In this document: positions 1-8,444 of the stretch, in pieces
How the letters are laid out: every line of letters starts with the position of its first letter
How positions within the stretch are numbered: position 1 is the stretch's first letter
Assembly (NCBI GenBank): GCA_017433375.1
Contig: JAFRHG010000004.1
Span: forward strand, 113,251 to 177,250
Direction: 5' to 3'
DNA: 64,000 bases
From: Bacillota bacterium
GTDB lineage: Bacteria; Bacillota; Clostridia; Peptostreptococcales; Anaerovoracaceae
Notes under the pieces: model-generated
Databases searched by the model: none
The model's input: only the letters and a program-made list of their open reading frames with translations
Told to the model about the DNA's origin: nothing
Position numbers and translations under genes: made by a program

Positions 1-1
1 G

Positions 2-364
2 TTTTCCGAGGACGAGCCGGTGCCGACGGACCTCGTCCGGTGCTGGAAGGCGACGGAAGACGGCCGGCTGATCGGCGCCTTCGTGCTGGCCAGGAGGGAC
101 GGGGAATTCATCTGCGATGGGATCGCCGTCGATCCGGAATACCGGAGGAGCCAGCTGGGCCGCGCCATGCTGAAACTGGGCATGGAGGAGGCGGTACGGA
201 GAGGGGGAACGAGGATGTACCTCGTCGCCCGGGCTCCGGAATTCTTTCGTAAACAGGGCTTCGAGGAAGTGGCGAGAGAGGATGCGCCCGACTTCTTCGA
301 ATGCCTGACCTGTGATCAGTATGGGGTCACCTGCCATCCGGAGGTGATGAAGAGGGACCTCTGA
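2..364 (+). CDS. GNAT-family N-acetyltransferase (5' end outside window)
   Basis: The frame is open from the first bases of the window, so the start lies upstream. A GTG at 20 is only an internal codon that could serve as a start. The product resembles GCN5-related acetyltransferases, which move the acetyl group of acetyl-CoA to an amine: it has a beta-strand followed by the acetyl-CoA pyrophosphate loop (R-R-S-Q-L-G-R-A, near codons 47-54 from that GTG), then an LVARAPEFF segment and the F-R-K-Q-G-F-E-E motif typical of the fold. The C-terminus carries a Cys-rich tail (C-x2-C-x2-Y-x3-C-H-P). The substrate cannot be deduced. It ends about 50 bases before the lysozyme gene and may not be functionally related to it. 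Confidence 0.8.
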   Translation, partial: FSEDEPVPTDLVRCWKATEDGRLIGAFVLARRDGEFICDGIAVDPEYRRSQLGRAMLKLGMEEAVRRGGTRMYLVARAPEFFRKQGFEEVAREDAPDFFECLTCDQYGVTCHPEVMKRDL

Positions 365-416
365 TCACGCAGCAGTTATATATTGGATTATGGGAATGTG
401 AGGAAAGAGTATGGTA

Positions 417-1421
417 ATGAAGAGAACAGTGGCCATCGTCCTGGCTGCGGCAATGTTTGTCTCTCTCGGCTTCCTGCCGGGAGGCGAATCATCGGCAGCG
501 GGCCTGTTATCGGCGACGGTCCCGACGAAGTACAAGAACAGCTGTGATGTCTATCGATGCATCGACATCTCCAATCATCAGGGAGCCCTTTCGGTATCCC
601 AGTTCAAGCAGATCAAGGCGCTGGGCATCCCCTGCGTCATCCTGCGGGCAGGCTACACCCGTCTGCTGACCTTCACCCTGAAAGAGGATACCTCCTTCAG
701 GACCAACATCAACAACGCCTACGCGGCGGGCATGAAGATCGGCATCTACTATTATTCTCAGGCGAAGAATGTGGATGAAGCGAAGAAGGAAGCGGCCTAC
801 ACCCTTAAGCTGATCACGCCCTACAAGTCGAAGATCTCCATGCCGGTAGCCTTCGATTACGAGTTCGGCGGCCGGCTCAACGCGGCGGTCGCGAAGAAGG
901 CGGGCAGAACGGCGATGACCAACAACGCCCTCGCCTACTGCAACGCCATCCGTTCGGCGGGATTCACGCCCATGTTCTACGGCAACGTGTCCATGCTCAA
1001 CAGTTACATGAACCGCGACGTGATCCACAGCCACTACCCTGTCTGGCTGGCCCACTACACCAGAAATGGAAAGGCAACGGACTACAGCAAGGACATTTAC
1101 ATGTGGCAGTACAGCTCCTCCGGGAGGCTGAACAACGCGTCCACGGGCAAGGCCATCGTCAAGGGCAGAATCGATATGGATTATGTCTTTGTCAAGAAGG
1201 GAACCAACTTCCTGCCGGGAACATCGGCGGCCTCCATCAGCGGCAGCTACAAGGTCAAGATGAAGAAGACCGTGTACAAGAGGAAAGGGCCCGGCAAGAA
1301 GTATAAGAAGAACGGCAAAGCCAAGAAGGGCAAGAAATTCACTATCGTCGAGACGAAGAACGGTTGGGGCAAGATCAAGAAAAAGCAGTGGATCAAGCTC
1401 AGCTACACGAAGCGGATATGA
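417..1421 (+). CDS. Secreted GH25 lysozyme-like muramidase with basic SH3-like tail
   Basis: This is a predicted peptidoglycan hydrolase of glycoside hydrolase family 25, which cleaves the MurNAc-GlcNAc linkage. I chose the ATG at 417 over the one at 411 because AGGAAAG at 401-407 is correctly spaced only for 417. Residues 1-29 form a signal peptide ending near S-S-A-A. The GH25 barrel runs from about 45 to 255, with Asp50 in the DISNHQG motif and the FDYE motif holding Asp147 and Glu149, the expected catalytic acids. The last 70 residues are extremely Lys-rich and look like a degenerate bacterial SH3 wall-binding domain. The protein has 334 residues. An LCP gene follows 47 bases downstream, consistent with a cell-wall role. 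Confidence 0.9.
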   Translation: MKRTVAIVLAAAMFVSLGFLPGGESSAAGLLSATVPTKYKNSCDVYRCIDISNHQGALSVSQFKQIKALGIPCVILRAGYTRLLTFTLKEDTSFRTNINNAYAAGMKIGIYYYSQAKNVDEAKKEAAYTLKLITPYKSKISMPVAFDYEFGGRLNAAVAKKAGRTAMTNNALAYCNAIRSAGFTPMFYGNVSMLNSYMNRDVIHSHYPVWLAHYTRNGKATDYSKDIYMWQYSSSGRLNNASTGKAIVKGRIDMDYVFVKKGTNFLPGTSAASISGSYKVKMKKTVYKRKGPGKKYKKNGKAKKGKKFTIVETKNGWGKIKKKQWIKLSYTKRI

Positions 1422-1468
1422 CGCGCGGTGTCAGTTGACCGTCTTTGTCGGAAGCATCGGGTAATACT

Positions 1469-3268
1469 ATGAAGGATGACAGATATTCGGAAGAGGAACG
1501 GCGGGCCAAGGAAGAGGCCTACCGTGAATATCTCAGACTGAGGCAGGAGGCGCCGAAGGTATCCATTACGGAGACACCTTACGGAGCCTCTGCTCTGCGT
1601 AAAAAGCAGCGCGAGGAGGAGGATGCCAGGGCAGCCTACGAGGCGGCGAGGGAAGCCGCCAAAGGGGAGTCCAGGGGCAGACGCTTCCCGGGCCGCGCAG
1701 ACCGCCGCCGCAGAGAGGAAGGCCGCAGCCGCCGGGAGCCGGAACGTCCGCAGAGAGACGGAGAACGGCCGCGCCGGGAAGCCCGTCCGCGCCGGGAGGA
1801 GGATCTCCGCCGGGCGGATGCCCAGCGCACCCGGAGGGGAACGGAACGTCCCCGCCGGTCCGGGCAGCAGGCGGCATACGGCGCGGATCAGGCGCGGAGG
1901 GAAGGACGCCCCTACCGGGAAGAGGACCTTCGCCGGGCGGACGCCCAGCGGGCCTACCGGGAAGCCAGGCAGTCCGGCCGCTCTGAGGAACAGGCGTATC
2001 GGGGAGCCCAGCGCTCCCGCCGCTCCGAAGAGCAGACCTACCAGGGCGCCCAGCGCACCCGCAGGGAGCCGGCGCCGTTGCGCCGGGAGTCCGCGCGGCC
2101 GAGGCGCAGAAGCCAGATGGAGCAGCAGAAACCCATGCCCATCGCCGAAAACACCAGCGAGGAAACCATCCGCAAGAGGGAAAAGCGGGACAGGAAGAGC
2201 GGTGGCGGCGGAGGCAGAGGCCCGAAGAAGCGCACCGGCATGCGCAGGGCCGCCATTATCGCAGCGGCTGTGCTGGCGGCTCTGATCGCCCTTTTCGCCG
2301 GTGCCTTTATCGTGGCGGCGAGCACGTTGAGCAGCATCGGTTCCCTGGATATCGACAAGCACAACATCGGCATCAGCGACCAGGCCAAGAGCACGCTGAA
2401 GGACTATGAAAACATCGCCGTTCTCGGCGTCGACTCCCGGGATATGGAGGACGACACCGACAGCCGGAGCGACGCCATGGTCATCGTCAGCATCAACAAG
2501 AAAACGGATGAGGTGAAGATGTTCTCCGTGTTCCGGGATACCCTGCTGGATCTGGGCGACGATCACGGGCTGGATAAGATCACCCACGCCTACGCCTACG
2601 GCGGGGCGGAACTGACCCTTTATACCCTGAACCATAACATCGACCTCAACATCAAAAAGGCGGTGGTCATCAACTGGAAGACCGTCGCGGAGATCATCGA
2701 TACCATCGGCGGCATCGAGATCGATGTGCAGGAATCGGAGATCGATGAGATCAACAAATACGTCGGCGGAACGGCCAAACGGACGGGAAGCGAGAAGATT
2801 AAGGTAGAGCACGCCGGCAAGCAGACGCTGAACGGCGCCCAGGCCGTGACCTATGCCCGTATCCGTAAGGACGCCGTCACCGGGGATTACCGCCGGAACG
2901 AGCGGATGAAGGTCGTCATGGCGACCACCTTCAAGAAGCTGAAGGAGTCCGACCTGATGACCATCAAAGAAGTCTGCGACAACGCTCTTCCCCAGGCCAA
3001 GACCAACCTCTCCACCACGGAGATGATGAAGCTGGGCCTGAAGTTCAAAAAGCTCAACATGACCAGCAGCACGACCGGATGGCCCTATGACGTAGAGGGC
3101 TGGATCGGCACGGCCGGCGGCGGAGCGGCATGGTACGGCCCGCCGGTAACGCTGGAAAGCAACGTGAAAAAACTCTACAAGAAATTCTTCGGCATCAGCG
3201 GATACGAACCCACGATGGAGGTGAAGTCCATCAGCGAGGAGATCTCCGCCCTGACCGGACTGTATTGA
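1469..3268 (+). CDS. LytR-CpsA-Psr (LCP) family protein with long Arg-rich N-terminal tail
   Basis: LCP proteins transfer lipid-linked glycopolymers such as teichoic acids onto peptidoglycan. The ATG at 1469 is preferred over an in-frame TTG at 1445 with no ribosome site, although the Shine-Dalgarno for 1469 (GGAAG near 1450) is itself poor. Residues 1 to about 255 are hydrophilic, rich in Arg, Glu and Ala, and partly repetitive. A single membrane segment follows at about 261-285, then the extracellular LCP domain from about 313, with L-G-V-D-S-R-D, S-D-A-M, F-R-D-T and the downstream R-x-R-K-D and Y-R-R-N-E-R motifs that bind the polyprenyl pyrophosphate. The cytoplasmic tail is much longer than usual for the family. 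ddl follows 15 bases later, so the two are probably cotranscribed. Confidence 0.9.
   Translation: MKDDRYSEEERRAKEEAYREYLRLRQEAPKVSITETPYGASALRKKQREEEDARAAYEAAREAAKGESRGRRFPGRADRRRREEGRSRREPERPQRDGERPRREARPRREEDLRRADAQRTRRGTERPRRSGQQAAYGADQARREGRPYREEDLRRADAQRAYREARQSGRSEEQAYRGAQRSRRSEEQTYQGAQRTRREPAPLRRESARPRRRSQMEQQKPMPIAENTSEETIRKREKRDRKSGGGGGRGPKKRTGMRRAAIIAAAVLAALIALFAGAFIVAASTLSSIGSLDIDKHNIGISDQAKSTLKDYENIAVLGVDSRDMEDDTDSRSDAMVIVSINKKTDEVKMFSVFRDTLLDLGDDHGLDKITHAYAYGGAELTLYTLNHNIDLNIKKAVVINWKTVAEIIDTIGGIEIDVQESEIDEINKYVGGTAKRTGSEKIKVEHAGKQTLNGAQAVTYARIRKDAVTGDYRRNERMKVVMATTFKKLKESDLMTIKEVCDNALPQAKTNLSTTEMMKLGLKFKKLNMTSSTTGWPYDVEGWIGTAGGGAAWYGPPVTLESNVKKLYKKFFGISGYEPTMEVKSISEEISALTGLY
1793..1951 (+). 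repeat. Two imperfect 36-nt direct repeats inside the LCP Arg-rich region
   Basis: Positions 1793-1828 and 1916-1951 encode the same twelve residues (R-E-E-D-L-R-R-A-D-A-Q-R) and lie 123 bases apart in frame. They differ at five bases, all synonymous. This shows that the Arg-rich tail grew at least partly by duplication and is conserved at protein level. Related shorter motifs (E-E-Q-x-Y-x-G-A-Q-R-x-R-R) recur just downstream. Confidence 0.75.
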
Positions 3269-3283
3269 CGGGAGGGAGAACCC

Positions 3284-4357
3284 GTGAGTCGAAAAAAGGT
3301 ACTGGTGCTGTTCGGCGGAGAATCCTCCGAACACGAAATATCGAGACGGTCCGCTGTATGCGTCCTGGACAGCATTGACCGGGAACGCTACGAGGTGCTG
3401 ACCGCCGGGATCACCAAGAAGGGAAGCTGGTATCTGACCGGCGCGCCTCTTACGGCCATCGGCGACGGCAGCTGGGAGCAGGACAAAGGCAACGCGCCCC
3501 TGGCTCTGTCCCTGGACAGGGAGAACCCCGGATTCCTCTGCGTCACAGAGGAAGGGGAGAAGGCCCTTGCCGTGGACGTGGTGTTCCCCGTGCTCCACGG
3601 GCTGTACGGAGAGGACGGCACGGTGCAGGGCATGCTGCGCATGGCAGGGATCCCCTTCGTGGGATCGGACACCAAGACGTCCGCCGCCTGCATGGACAAG
3701 GGGCTGGCCAAGGCCCTTGTCGAACAGGCGGAGGCTGCGCACCAGGCGAAATGCTGCATCCTTTACCGGCAGAACTGTGATCCGGAAGAAGCGGCGGAGG
3801 GAGTGGAGGAGTTTTTCCGCAGGAAATATCCCCTCTTTGTCAAGCCGTCGGCATCCGGTTCCTCCGTGGGCATCAGCAAAGTGCGGACCAGACAGGAACT
3901 GGTCGACGGAATCGGCGTTGCCTTTGCAGAAGACGACAAGATCCTCATCGAGGAGGCCATCGAAGGACGGGAACTGGAGGTTGCCGTTCTCGGAAACGAG
4001 TCGCCCGAGGCATCCCCCGTGGGAGAGATCTTTTCCGCCCACGAGTTCTACGATTACGAGGCTAAGTATCAGGATCAGGGTTCCCGAACCGCCCTGGCGG
4101 AGGACATTCCGGAAGAGATCCTGGAGGAGATCCGGGAAACAGCGGTGCTGGTCTACCGGATCCTGGAATGCCGGGGACTGGCCCGGGTGGACTTCTTCCT
4201 GCGGGAGGACGGGACGGTGATCTTCAACGAGATCAATACCATGCCCGGATTCACGGACATCAGCATGTATCCCCAGCTGTGGATGGCGGCGGGCATGAGC
4301 TATGCCCAGCTGATCGACCGGCTCATCACCCTGGCCCTGGAAGGGGAGGGCTGCTGA
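3284..4357 (+). CDS. ddl: D-alanine--D-alanine ligase
   Basis: Ddl joins two D-alanines with ATP to make the dipeptide that terminates the peptidoglycan stem. The GTG start at 3284 is preceded by GGGAGGGAG. The 357-residue ATP-grasp protein has the N-terminal V-L-F-G-G-E-S-S-E-H-E signature, H-G-x-Y-G-E-D-G-x-x-Q-G near residues 106-117, the Lys-binding K-P-S-x-S-G-S-S-V-G loop, the omega-loop F-Y-D-Y-E-A-K-Y typical of D-Ala-D-Ala enzymes rather than VanA-type ligases, and the metal-binding N-E-I-N-T-M-P-G-F-T near the C-terminus. It sits downstream of an LCP gene and is followed by a strong terminator. Confidence 0.97.
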   Translation: MSRKKVLVLFGGESSEHEISRRSAVCVLDSIDRERYEVLTAGITKKGSWYLTGAPLTAIGDGSWEQDKGNAPLALSLDRENPGFLCVTEEGEKALAVDVVFPVLHGLYGEDGTVQGMLRMAGIPFVGSDTKTSAACMDKGLAKALVEQAEAAHQAKCCILYRQNCDPEEAAEGVEEFFRRKYPLFVKPSASGSSVGISKVRTRQELVDGIGVAFAEDDKILIEEAIEGRELEVAVLGNESPEASPVGEIFSAHEFYDYEAKYQDQGSRTALAEDIPEEILEEIRETAVLVYRILECRGLARVDFFLREDGTVIFNEINTMPGFTDISMYPQLWMAAGMSYAQLIDRLITLALEGEGC

Positions 4358-4419
4358 CCGGAACGGGAGGACTCCCGGCCGGGAAGAGGCGGCTGGAAAT
4401 AAATGTAAGCTATGAAGAG

Positions 4420-4446
4420 CACCCCCGAAGGCGGGGTGTTTTTTTT
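4420..4446 (+). terminator. Rho-independent terminator after ddl
   Basis: CACCCC (4420-4425) pairs with GGGGTG (4433-4438) and is followed by eight Ts. It closes the lysozyme-LCP-ddl transcription unit. Confidence 0.9.
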
Positions 4447-4551
4447 CGGCATTCTGTGGTATAATTTAACCCCTGTGTGCGGTTTTCCTTTGGGGAAAGA
4501 GAAGAAGCGCCGTATTTTCCAGCGCTTCCGAACAGCCAAAGCCGTTGTTTT

Positions 4552-4627
4552 TGGCGAGGCACCGGGGACTCGAACCCCGAACCAACAGATTCGAAGTCTG
4601 GTACTCTATCCATTGAGCTAGTGCCCC
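4552..4627 (-). tRNA. tRNA-Arg (anticodon UCG)
   Basis: Read on the minus strand, the molecule starts GGGGCAC, which pairs with GTGCCTC at the 3' end (one G-U pair). It has a D-arm with the AGCTCAATGGATAGAG pattern, the anticodon loop CTTCGAA with anticodon TCG at 34-36, and the TpsiC sequence GGTTCGAGTCC. The terminal CCA is encoded (4552-4554) after discriminator G. It decodes CGA and, by wobble, probably other CGN codons. The top base pair of the anticodon stem is mismatched (C-U). A consensus promoter lies directly upstream. Confidence 0.95.
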
Positions 4628-4643
4628 CTATGAAGATGAATTC

Positions 4644-4672
4644 ATTATAGGGCAGATTACCGGAAATGACAA
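4644..4672 (-). promoter_or_regulatory. Sigma-A promoter for tRNA-Arg
   Basis: On the minus strand TTGTCA (4672-4667) is separated by 17 bases from TATAAT (4649-4644), about 17 bases before the tRNA 5' end. Its -35 box overlaps the Shine-Dalgarno region of the divergent LCP gene at 4683. Confidence 0.9.
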
Positions 4673-4682
4673 GAAGGGGAAC

Positions 4683-6290
4683 ATGGACAACAACAACGTG
4701 AAGAAAAAAAGAAAACAGTACAGTCCCAACGGCCAGGCCGGAGGGGATGGTCAGAAGACGAAGGGTCGGTGGAAGGCCTTTTTGGGCAAGGAATACCACC
4801 AGGTGCACGACGTCCAGACCGCGGTTCCCGCACCGGTGATTTTCGGTGTGCTGATCGCGGGGCTCGCCCTGGAGGTCATCTTTATCGCTCTGGTGCTGAA
4901 CCTGGCGCTGCTTCCCCTGAAGTACGTCCTGCTGCTCGTCCTGATCCTGCTGGCCATCGACGCGGGGATCCTGGCCCTCATCCTCAACCGGCACAAGGGC
5001 ATCCGGCGATTCTATACCGGTATGATCCTGACGGTGGTGATGATGATCCTGCTGCTGCCGGCCATCTACTTCCTGACCAGTACGGGAGACGCCCTCCAGA
5101 GGATCAGCGCTCAGCGGGACCAGTGGGAGGAATACCAGGTCGTCGCCCTGGAGGGAAGCGGCTATGAGGACCTGGACGACATCAAGAACAAGACGGTCTA
5201 CTGCATCAGCAGCAAGTCAAAGATGAATGACGAGGCCAAGGAGCGGCTGGTCACCGCCGCCGATGTGGACATCAAGGATGAGCGGGATATCCTGTCCCTG
5301 GGCGGCCAGCTCGTGGACGATAAGGGCAACCTGCACAACAACCTGATCTTCACCAGCAAATCCTACTATAAGATGCAGTGCGAGGAGATCCCGGACTTCA
5401 AGAAGAACACCAAAGTGGTCTACACCATGCAGGTGATGAAGCGGCCCAACGAAAACAGCAAGCGGATCGATGTGACCAGAGATCCGTTCAACGTCTACAT
5501 CACCGGCATCGACACCTGGGGCAACATCGACAAGGTGTCCCGAAGCGATGTCAACATGATCGCCACGGTCAATCCCCAGACGAGAGAGATCCTGCTCACC
5601 TCCATTCCCAGAGACGCCTATGTGGAACTGCATTCCTTCGGCCAGATGGACAAGCTGACCCACAGCGGCATCTACGGCGTGGATGAGACCCTGGAGACGG
5701 TGGAAGACTGGCTGGACATCGATATCAACTACTACGTGAAGCTGAACTTCTCCATGGTGGTGCGGCTGATCAACGCCATCGACGGAATCGACGTCTACTC
5801 GGATAAGGAATTCAAATCCTCCGTATCCAAGTACACTTATAAGAAGGGCTGGAACCACATGCGGGGCAAGAAGGCGCTGTTCTTCGCCCGGGAGAGAAAG
5901 TCCTTTGAGAAGGGTGACGCAGAGCGGATCAAGAACCAGCAGAAGGTGCTGAAGGCACTGATCAAGAAGGTCACCACCAGCAGGGTGATCCTGACCACCT
6001 ATCCGGAACTGCTTGACGCGGTTGCCGATAACATGGTGACCAACATGAACAAGCGGGAGATGGCGAGACTGGCCAGGATGCAGCTGCGGGATATGGACAA
6101 GCGCTGGAGCGTCAAGACCATCAACATCGCCTGCACCGAGGCCTACCGGGGCACCTACAGCATGGGCATGGGCCGTGAGCTCTTCGTCAACATCCCCAAG
6201 GAAGAGAGCGTGGAGAAGGCGAAGAAAGAGATCCACGACGTTATGTACCCGGCGGAAGCGGGGGAGGAAACCCAGCCGCTGCTGCCCTAA
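4683..6290 (+). CDS. LytR-CpsA-Psr (LCP) family glycopolymer transferase
   Basis: This is the second LCP protein of the window (535 residues), predicted to attach an undecaprenyl-linked glycopolymer to peptidoglycan outside the membrane. The ATG at 4683 follows AAGAAGGGGA. Residues 1-50 are basic and cytoplasmic. Three hydrophobic segments follow at about 54-76, 81-102 and 113-133, then a linker domain, and the LCP domain begins near 268 with Y-I-T-G-I-D-T-W-G. Ligand-binding motifs are S-R-S-D-V-N, I-P-R-D-A-Y and, later, F-A-R-E-R-K-S and G-D-A-E-R-I-K-N-Q. Three membrane spans and the spacer domain distinguish it from the single-span LCP protein at 1469. It leads a run of envelope genes beginning with an LDH-like gene 21 bases downstream. 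Confidence 0.92.
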   Translation: MDNNNVKKKRKQYSPNGQAGGDGQKTKGRWKAFLGKEYHQVHDVQTAVPAPVIFGVLIAGLALEVIFIALVLNLALLPLKYVLLLVLILLAIDAGILALILNRHKGIRRFYTGMILTVVMMILLLPAIYFLTSTGDALQRISAQRDQWEEYQVVALEGSGYEDLDDIKNKTVYCISSKSKMNDEAKERLVTAADVDIKDERDILSLGGQLVDDKGNLHNNLIFTSKSYYKMQCEEIPDFKKNTKVVYTMQVMKRPNENSKRIDVTRDPFNVYITGIDTWGNIDKVSRSDVNMIATVNPQTREILLTSIPRDAYVELHSFGQMDKLTHSGIYGVDETLETVEDWLDIDINYYVKLNFSMVVRLINAIDGIDVYSDKEFKSSVSKYTYKKGWNHMRGKKALFFARERKSFEKGDAERIKNQQKVLKALIKKVTTSRVILTTYPELLDAVADNMVTNMNKREMARLARMQLRDMDKRWSVKTINIACTEAYRGTYSMGMGRELFVNIPKEESVEKAKKEIHDVMYPAEAGEETQPLLP

Positions 6291-6311
6291 GGGACACAGG
6301 AGGAACAATAC

Positions 6312-7283
6312 ATGGCAGAGTCAAAACTCTACGCAGCCATTGACAACCGGAAAGTCGCCATCATCGGCGCGGGATACGTGGGCGCATCCATCGCCTACGC
6401 CCTGACCGTCAAGGACCTGGCCAGCGAGATCGTCCTCGTGGATATCGACGAGAAAAAGGCCAAGGGCGAGGCCCAGGACATCCAGCACGGCATTCCCTAT
6501 ATGGGAACCTCTTCGGTCCGGGCAGGATCCTATGAGGACTGCCGGAACTGCGACCTGACCATCATCACCGCGGGCCGGAACCGCCGATACGGGGAATCCC
6601 GGCTGGACATGATCGCGGACAATATCACCACCATGCGCGATGTGGTGGAATCCATCCGTCCCTACTATACCCACGGCGTCCTGCTGGTGGTCTCCAATCC
6701 GGTGGACATCCTGACCTACAAGTGCGCCGAATGGATGGGCCTGCCCAACGGCAGGGTCCTGGGAACGGGATGCATCCTGGACACTTCCCGGCTGGTGCGG
6801 CGGATCGCCGACTATACGGGACTGAATATCGAAGCGGTCAAGTGCAACATCGTCGGCGAACACGGCGACACTCAGTTCCCGGTATGGAGCCGGCTGGCCA
6901 TCGCCGGCGTGCCCATGCAGGAGTACTGCAACAACGTGGGGCTGCCCTGGGGAGAGGAACAGATGGATCTCCTCTACAACCAGGTGCGGAAGATGGGCGA
7001 GGAGATCATCTCGGCCAAAGGCAAGACTCACTACGGGATCGCTTCCTGCGTATGTTCCCTGGCGGCGGCAGTGCTGAATCAGCGGCTGACCGTAGCGCCG
7101 GTCACCTCGCCGCTGGAAGGCGAGTACGGAATAGAAGATGTCTCCCTGAGCATCCCCTCCATCGTCGGCGTCAACGGCGTGGAGCACCGTCTGGTGGAAC
7201 GCTGGACGGAAGAGGAACAGGAGCGTCTGCACAAGAGCGGCATGCTGCTGAAAGAGACCCTGGCCGGTCTTCGCGAGTATTAA
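6312..7283 (+). CDS. L-lactate/malate dehydrogenase-family 2-hydroxyacid dehydrogenase
   Basis: This 323-residue NAD-dependent enzyme interconverts a 2-oxo acid and an L-2-hydroxy acid. It has the G-A-G-Y-V-G Rossmann loop (residues 19-24), S-N-P-V-D near 128-132, the catalytic G-E-H-G-D-T with His184, Asp157 and the carboxylate-binding Arg160. The specificity loop reads A-G-R-N-R-R-Y-G-E-S-R, putting Arg91 where LDHs have Gln102 and malate dehydrogenases have Arg. Overall similarity is to LDH, but that substitution is the classic malate-type switch, so lactate specificity should not be assumed. AGGAGG precedes the start. It lies between an LCP gene and dTDP-sugar genes, which suggests a role in polymer precursor supply rather than fermentation (inference). 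Confidence 0.85.
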   Translation: MAESKLYAAIDNRKVAIIGAGYVGASIAYALTVKDLASEIVLVDIDEKKAKGEAQDIQHGIPYMGTSSVRAGSYEDCRNCDLTIITAGRNRRYGESRLDMIADNITTMRDVVESIRPYYTHGVLLVVSNPVDILTYKCAEWMGLPNGRVLGTGCILDTSRLVRRIADYTGLNIEAVKCNIVGEHGDTQFPVWSRLAIAGVPMQEYCNNVGLPWGEEQMDLLYNQVRKMGEEIISAKGKTHYGIASCVCSLAAAVLNQRLTVAPVTSPLEGEYGIEDVSLSIPSIVGVNGVEHRLVERWTEEEQERLHKSGMLLKETLAGLREY

Positions 7284-7304
7284 GCCAAGCGATAGGAGAA
7301 CCCG

Positions 7305-8444
7305 ATGATAAAGTACAGTTTTAACCGATCCCCCTTTACCGGGAAGGAAGAGGAACACCTGGCCAAGGTGATGGAATCCGGAAAGATCTGCGGCGACGGA
7401 CCCTACACGAAGCGCTGCAATCAGTGGATCGAGGAGAGGACCGGCGCGGCCGGGGCCTACCTGACCACATCCTGCACCCAGGCCCTGGAGATGGCAGCCC
7501 TGCTGTCGGATATCCAGCCGGGGGACGAGGTGATCCTGCCCTCCTATACCTTCGTATCCACAGCGAACGCCTTCGCATTGCGGGGCGCGGAACTGGTCTT
7601 CGTGGACATCCGGCCGGACACCAACAATATCGATGAGACCCTCATCGAAGGGGCGATCACCGACAAAACCAAGGCCATCGTCCCGGTCCATTACGCCGGC
7701 GTTGGATGCGAGATGGATACCATCTGCGCCATCGCGAAGGAACACGGGCTGACGGTGGTGGAGGACGCCGCCCAGGGGGTCATGGCCACCTATAAGGGCA
7801 AGGCGCTGGGCAGCATCGGCGATTACGGCTGCTACAGTTTTCATGAGACGAAGAATTACAGCATGGGCGAAGGCGGCGCCATCCTGATCCGGGATCCCCA
7901 GCAGACGGAGCTGGCGGAGATCATCCGGGAGAAGGGGACTGACCGGAGCCGGTTCCTCCGGGGACAGGTAGACAAGTACAGCTGGGTGAGCATAGGCTCC
8001 TCCTATCTGCCCAGTGAACTGAACGCGGCCTATCTGTGGCCCCAGCTGGAGGCGGCGGAGGAGATCAACCGCGCACGGCTGGCCTGCTGGAACCGTTACT
8101 ATGAGGATCTGGCGGACCTTGAGAAGGCCGGAAAGGTCCAGCTTCCGGTGATCCCGGAGGAGTGTGAGCACAACGCCCACATGTTCTATCTGAAGACGGC
8201 GGGGCTGGAGGAACGCACCCGGCTGATCGGCTGGCTGAAGGAGAAGGGCATCCAGGCGGTGTTCCACTATGTGCCCCTGCATTCCGCCCGGGCCGGGAAG
8301 CTCTACGGACGGTTCCACGGAGAGGACCGGTACACCACGAAGGAAAGCGAACGGCTGGTCCGGCTGCCCATGTATTACGGCCTCACACCGGAGGACGCCA
8401 GCATCATCGCAGAGCAGATCCGCGCGTTCTACGCGCAGAAATAA
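7305..8444 (+). CDS. wecE: DegT/DnrJ/EryC1-family dTDP-4-amino-4,6-dideoxyhexose transaminase (WecE-like)
   Basis: This is a PLP-dependent sugar aminotransferase predicted to convert dTDP-4-keto-6-deoxyglucose to a dTDP-4-amino-4,6-dideoxy sugar, using glutamate as amino donor. The P-S-Y-T-F-V-S-T-A-N-A-F-A and F-V-D-I-R-P-D-T-x-N-I-D-E segments closely match enterobacterial WecE/RffA as I remember it. E-D-A-A-Q contains the pyridine-binding Asp, and Lys183 in H-E-T-K-N-Y-S is the Schiff-base lysine. Length (379 residues) fits the family. RmlA is encoded 36 bases downstream and RmlB 17 kb away, together supplying the substrate. No rmlC or rmlD is in the window, consistent with an amino sugar rather than rhamnose as the product. 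Confidence 0.92.
   Translation: MIKYSFNRSPFTGKEEEHLAKVMESGKICGDGPYTKRCNQWIEERTGAAGAYLTTSCTQALEMAALLSDIQPGDEVILPSYTFVSTANAFALRGAELVFVDIRPDTNNIDETLIEGAITDKTKAIVPVHYAGVGCEMDTICAIAKEHGLTVVEDAAQGVMATYKGKALGSIGDYGCYSFHETKNYSMGEGGAILIRDPQQTELAEIIREKGTDRSRFLRGQVDKYSWVSIGSSYLPSELNAAYLWPQLEAAEEINRARLACWNRYYEDLADLEKAGKVQLPVIPEECEHNAHMFYLKTAGLEERTRLIGWLKEKGIQAVFHYVPLHSARAGKLYGRFHGEDRYTTKESERLVRLPMYYGLTPEDASIIAEQIRAFYAQK

Noticed and set aside
1403-4042. Open frame of 879 codons on the minus strand opposite the LCP and ddl genes
   Set aside because: It covers two well-recognised plus-strand genes, has biased Gly/Arg/Leu/Pro composition without domains, and no ribosome site. It reflects GC-rich codon use of the real genes.
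4504-4528. Hairpin GAAGCGC/GCGCTTC downstream of the tRNA as its terminator
   Set aside because: The stem is perfect but is followed on the minus strand by TTCTCTTT rather than a clear T run; too weak to list as a terminator.
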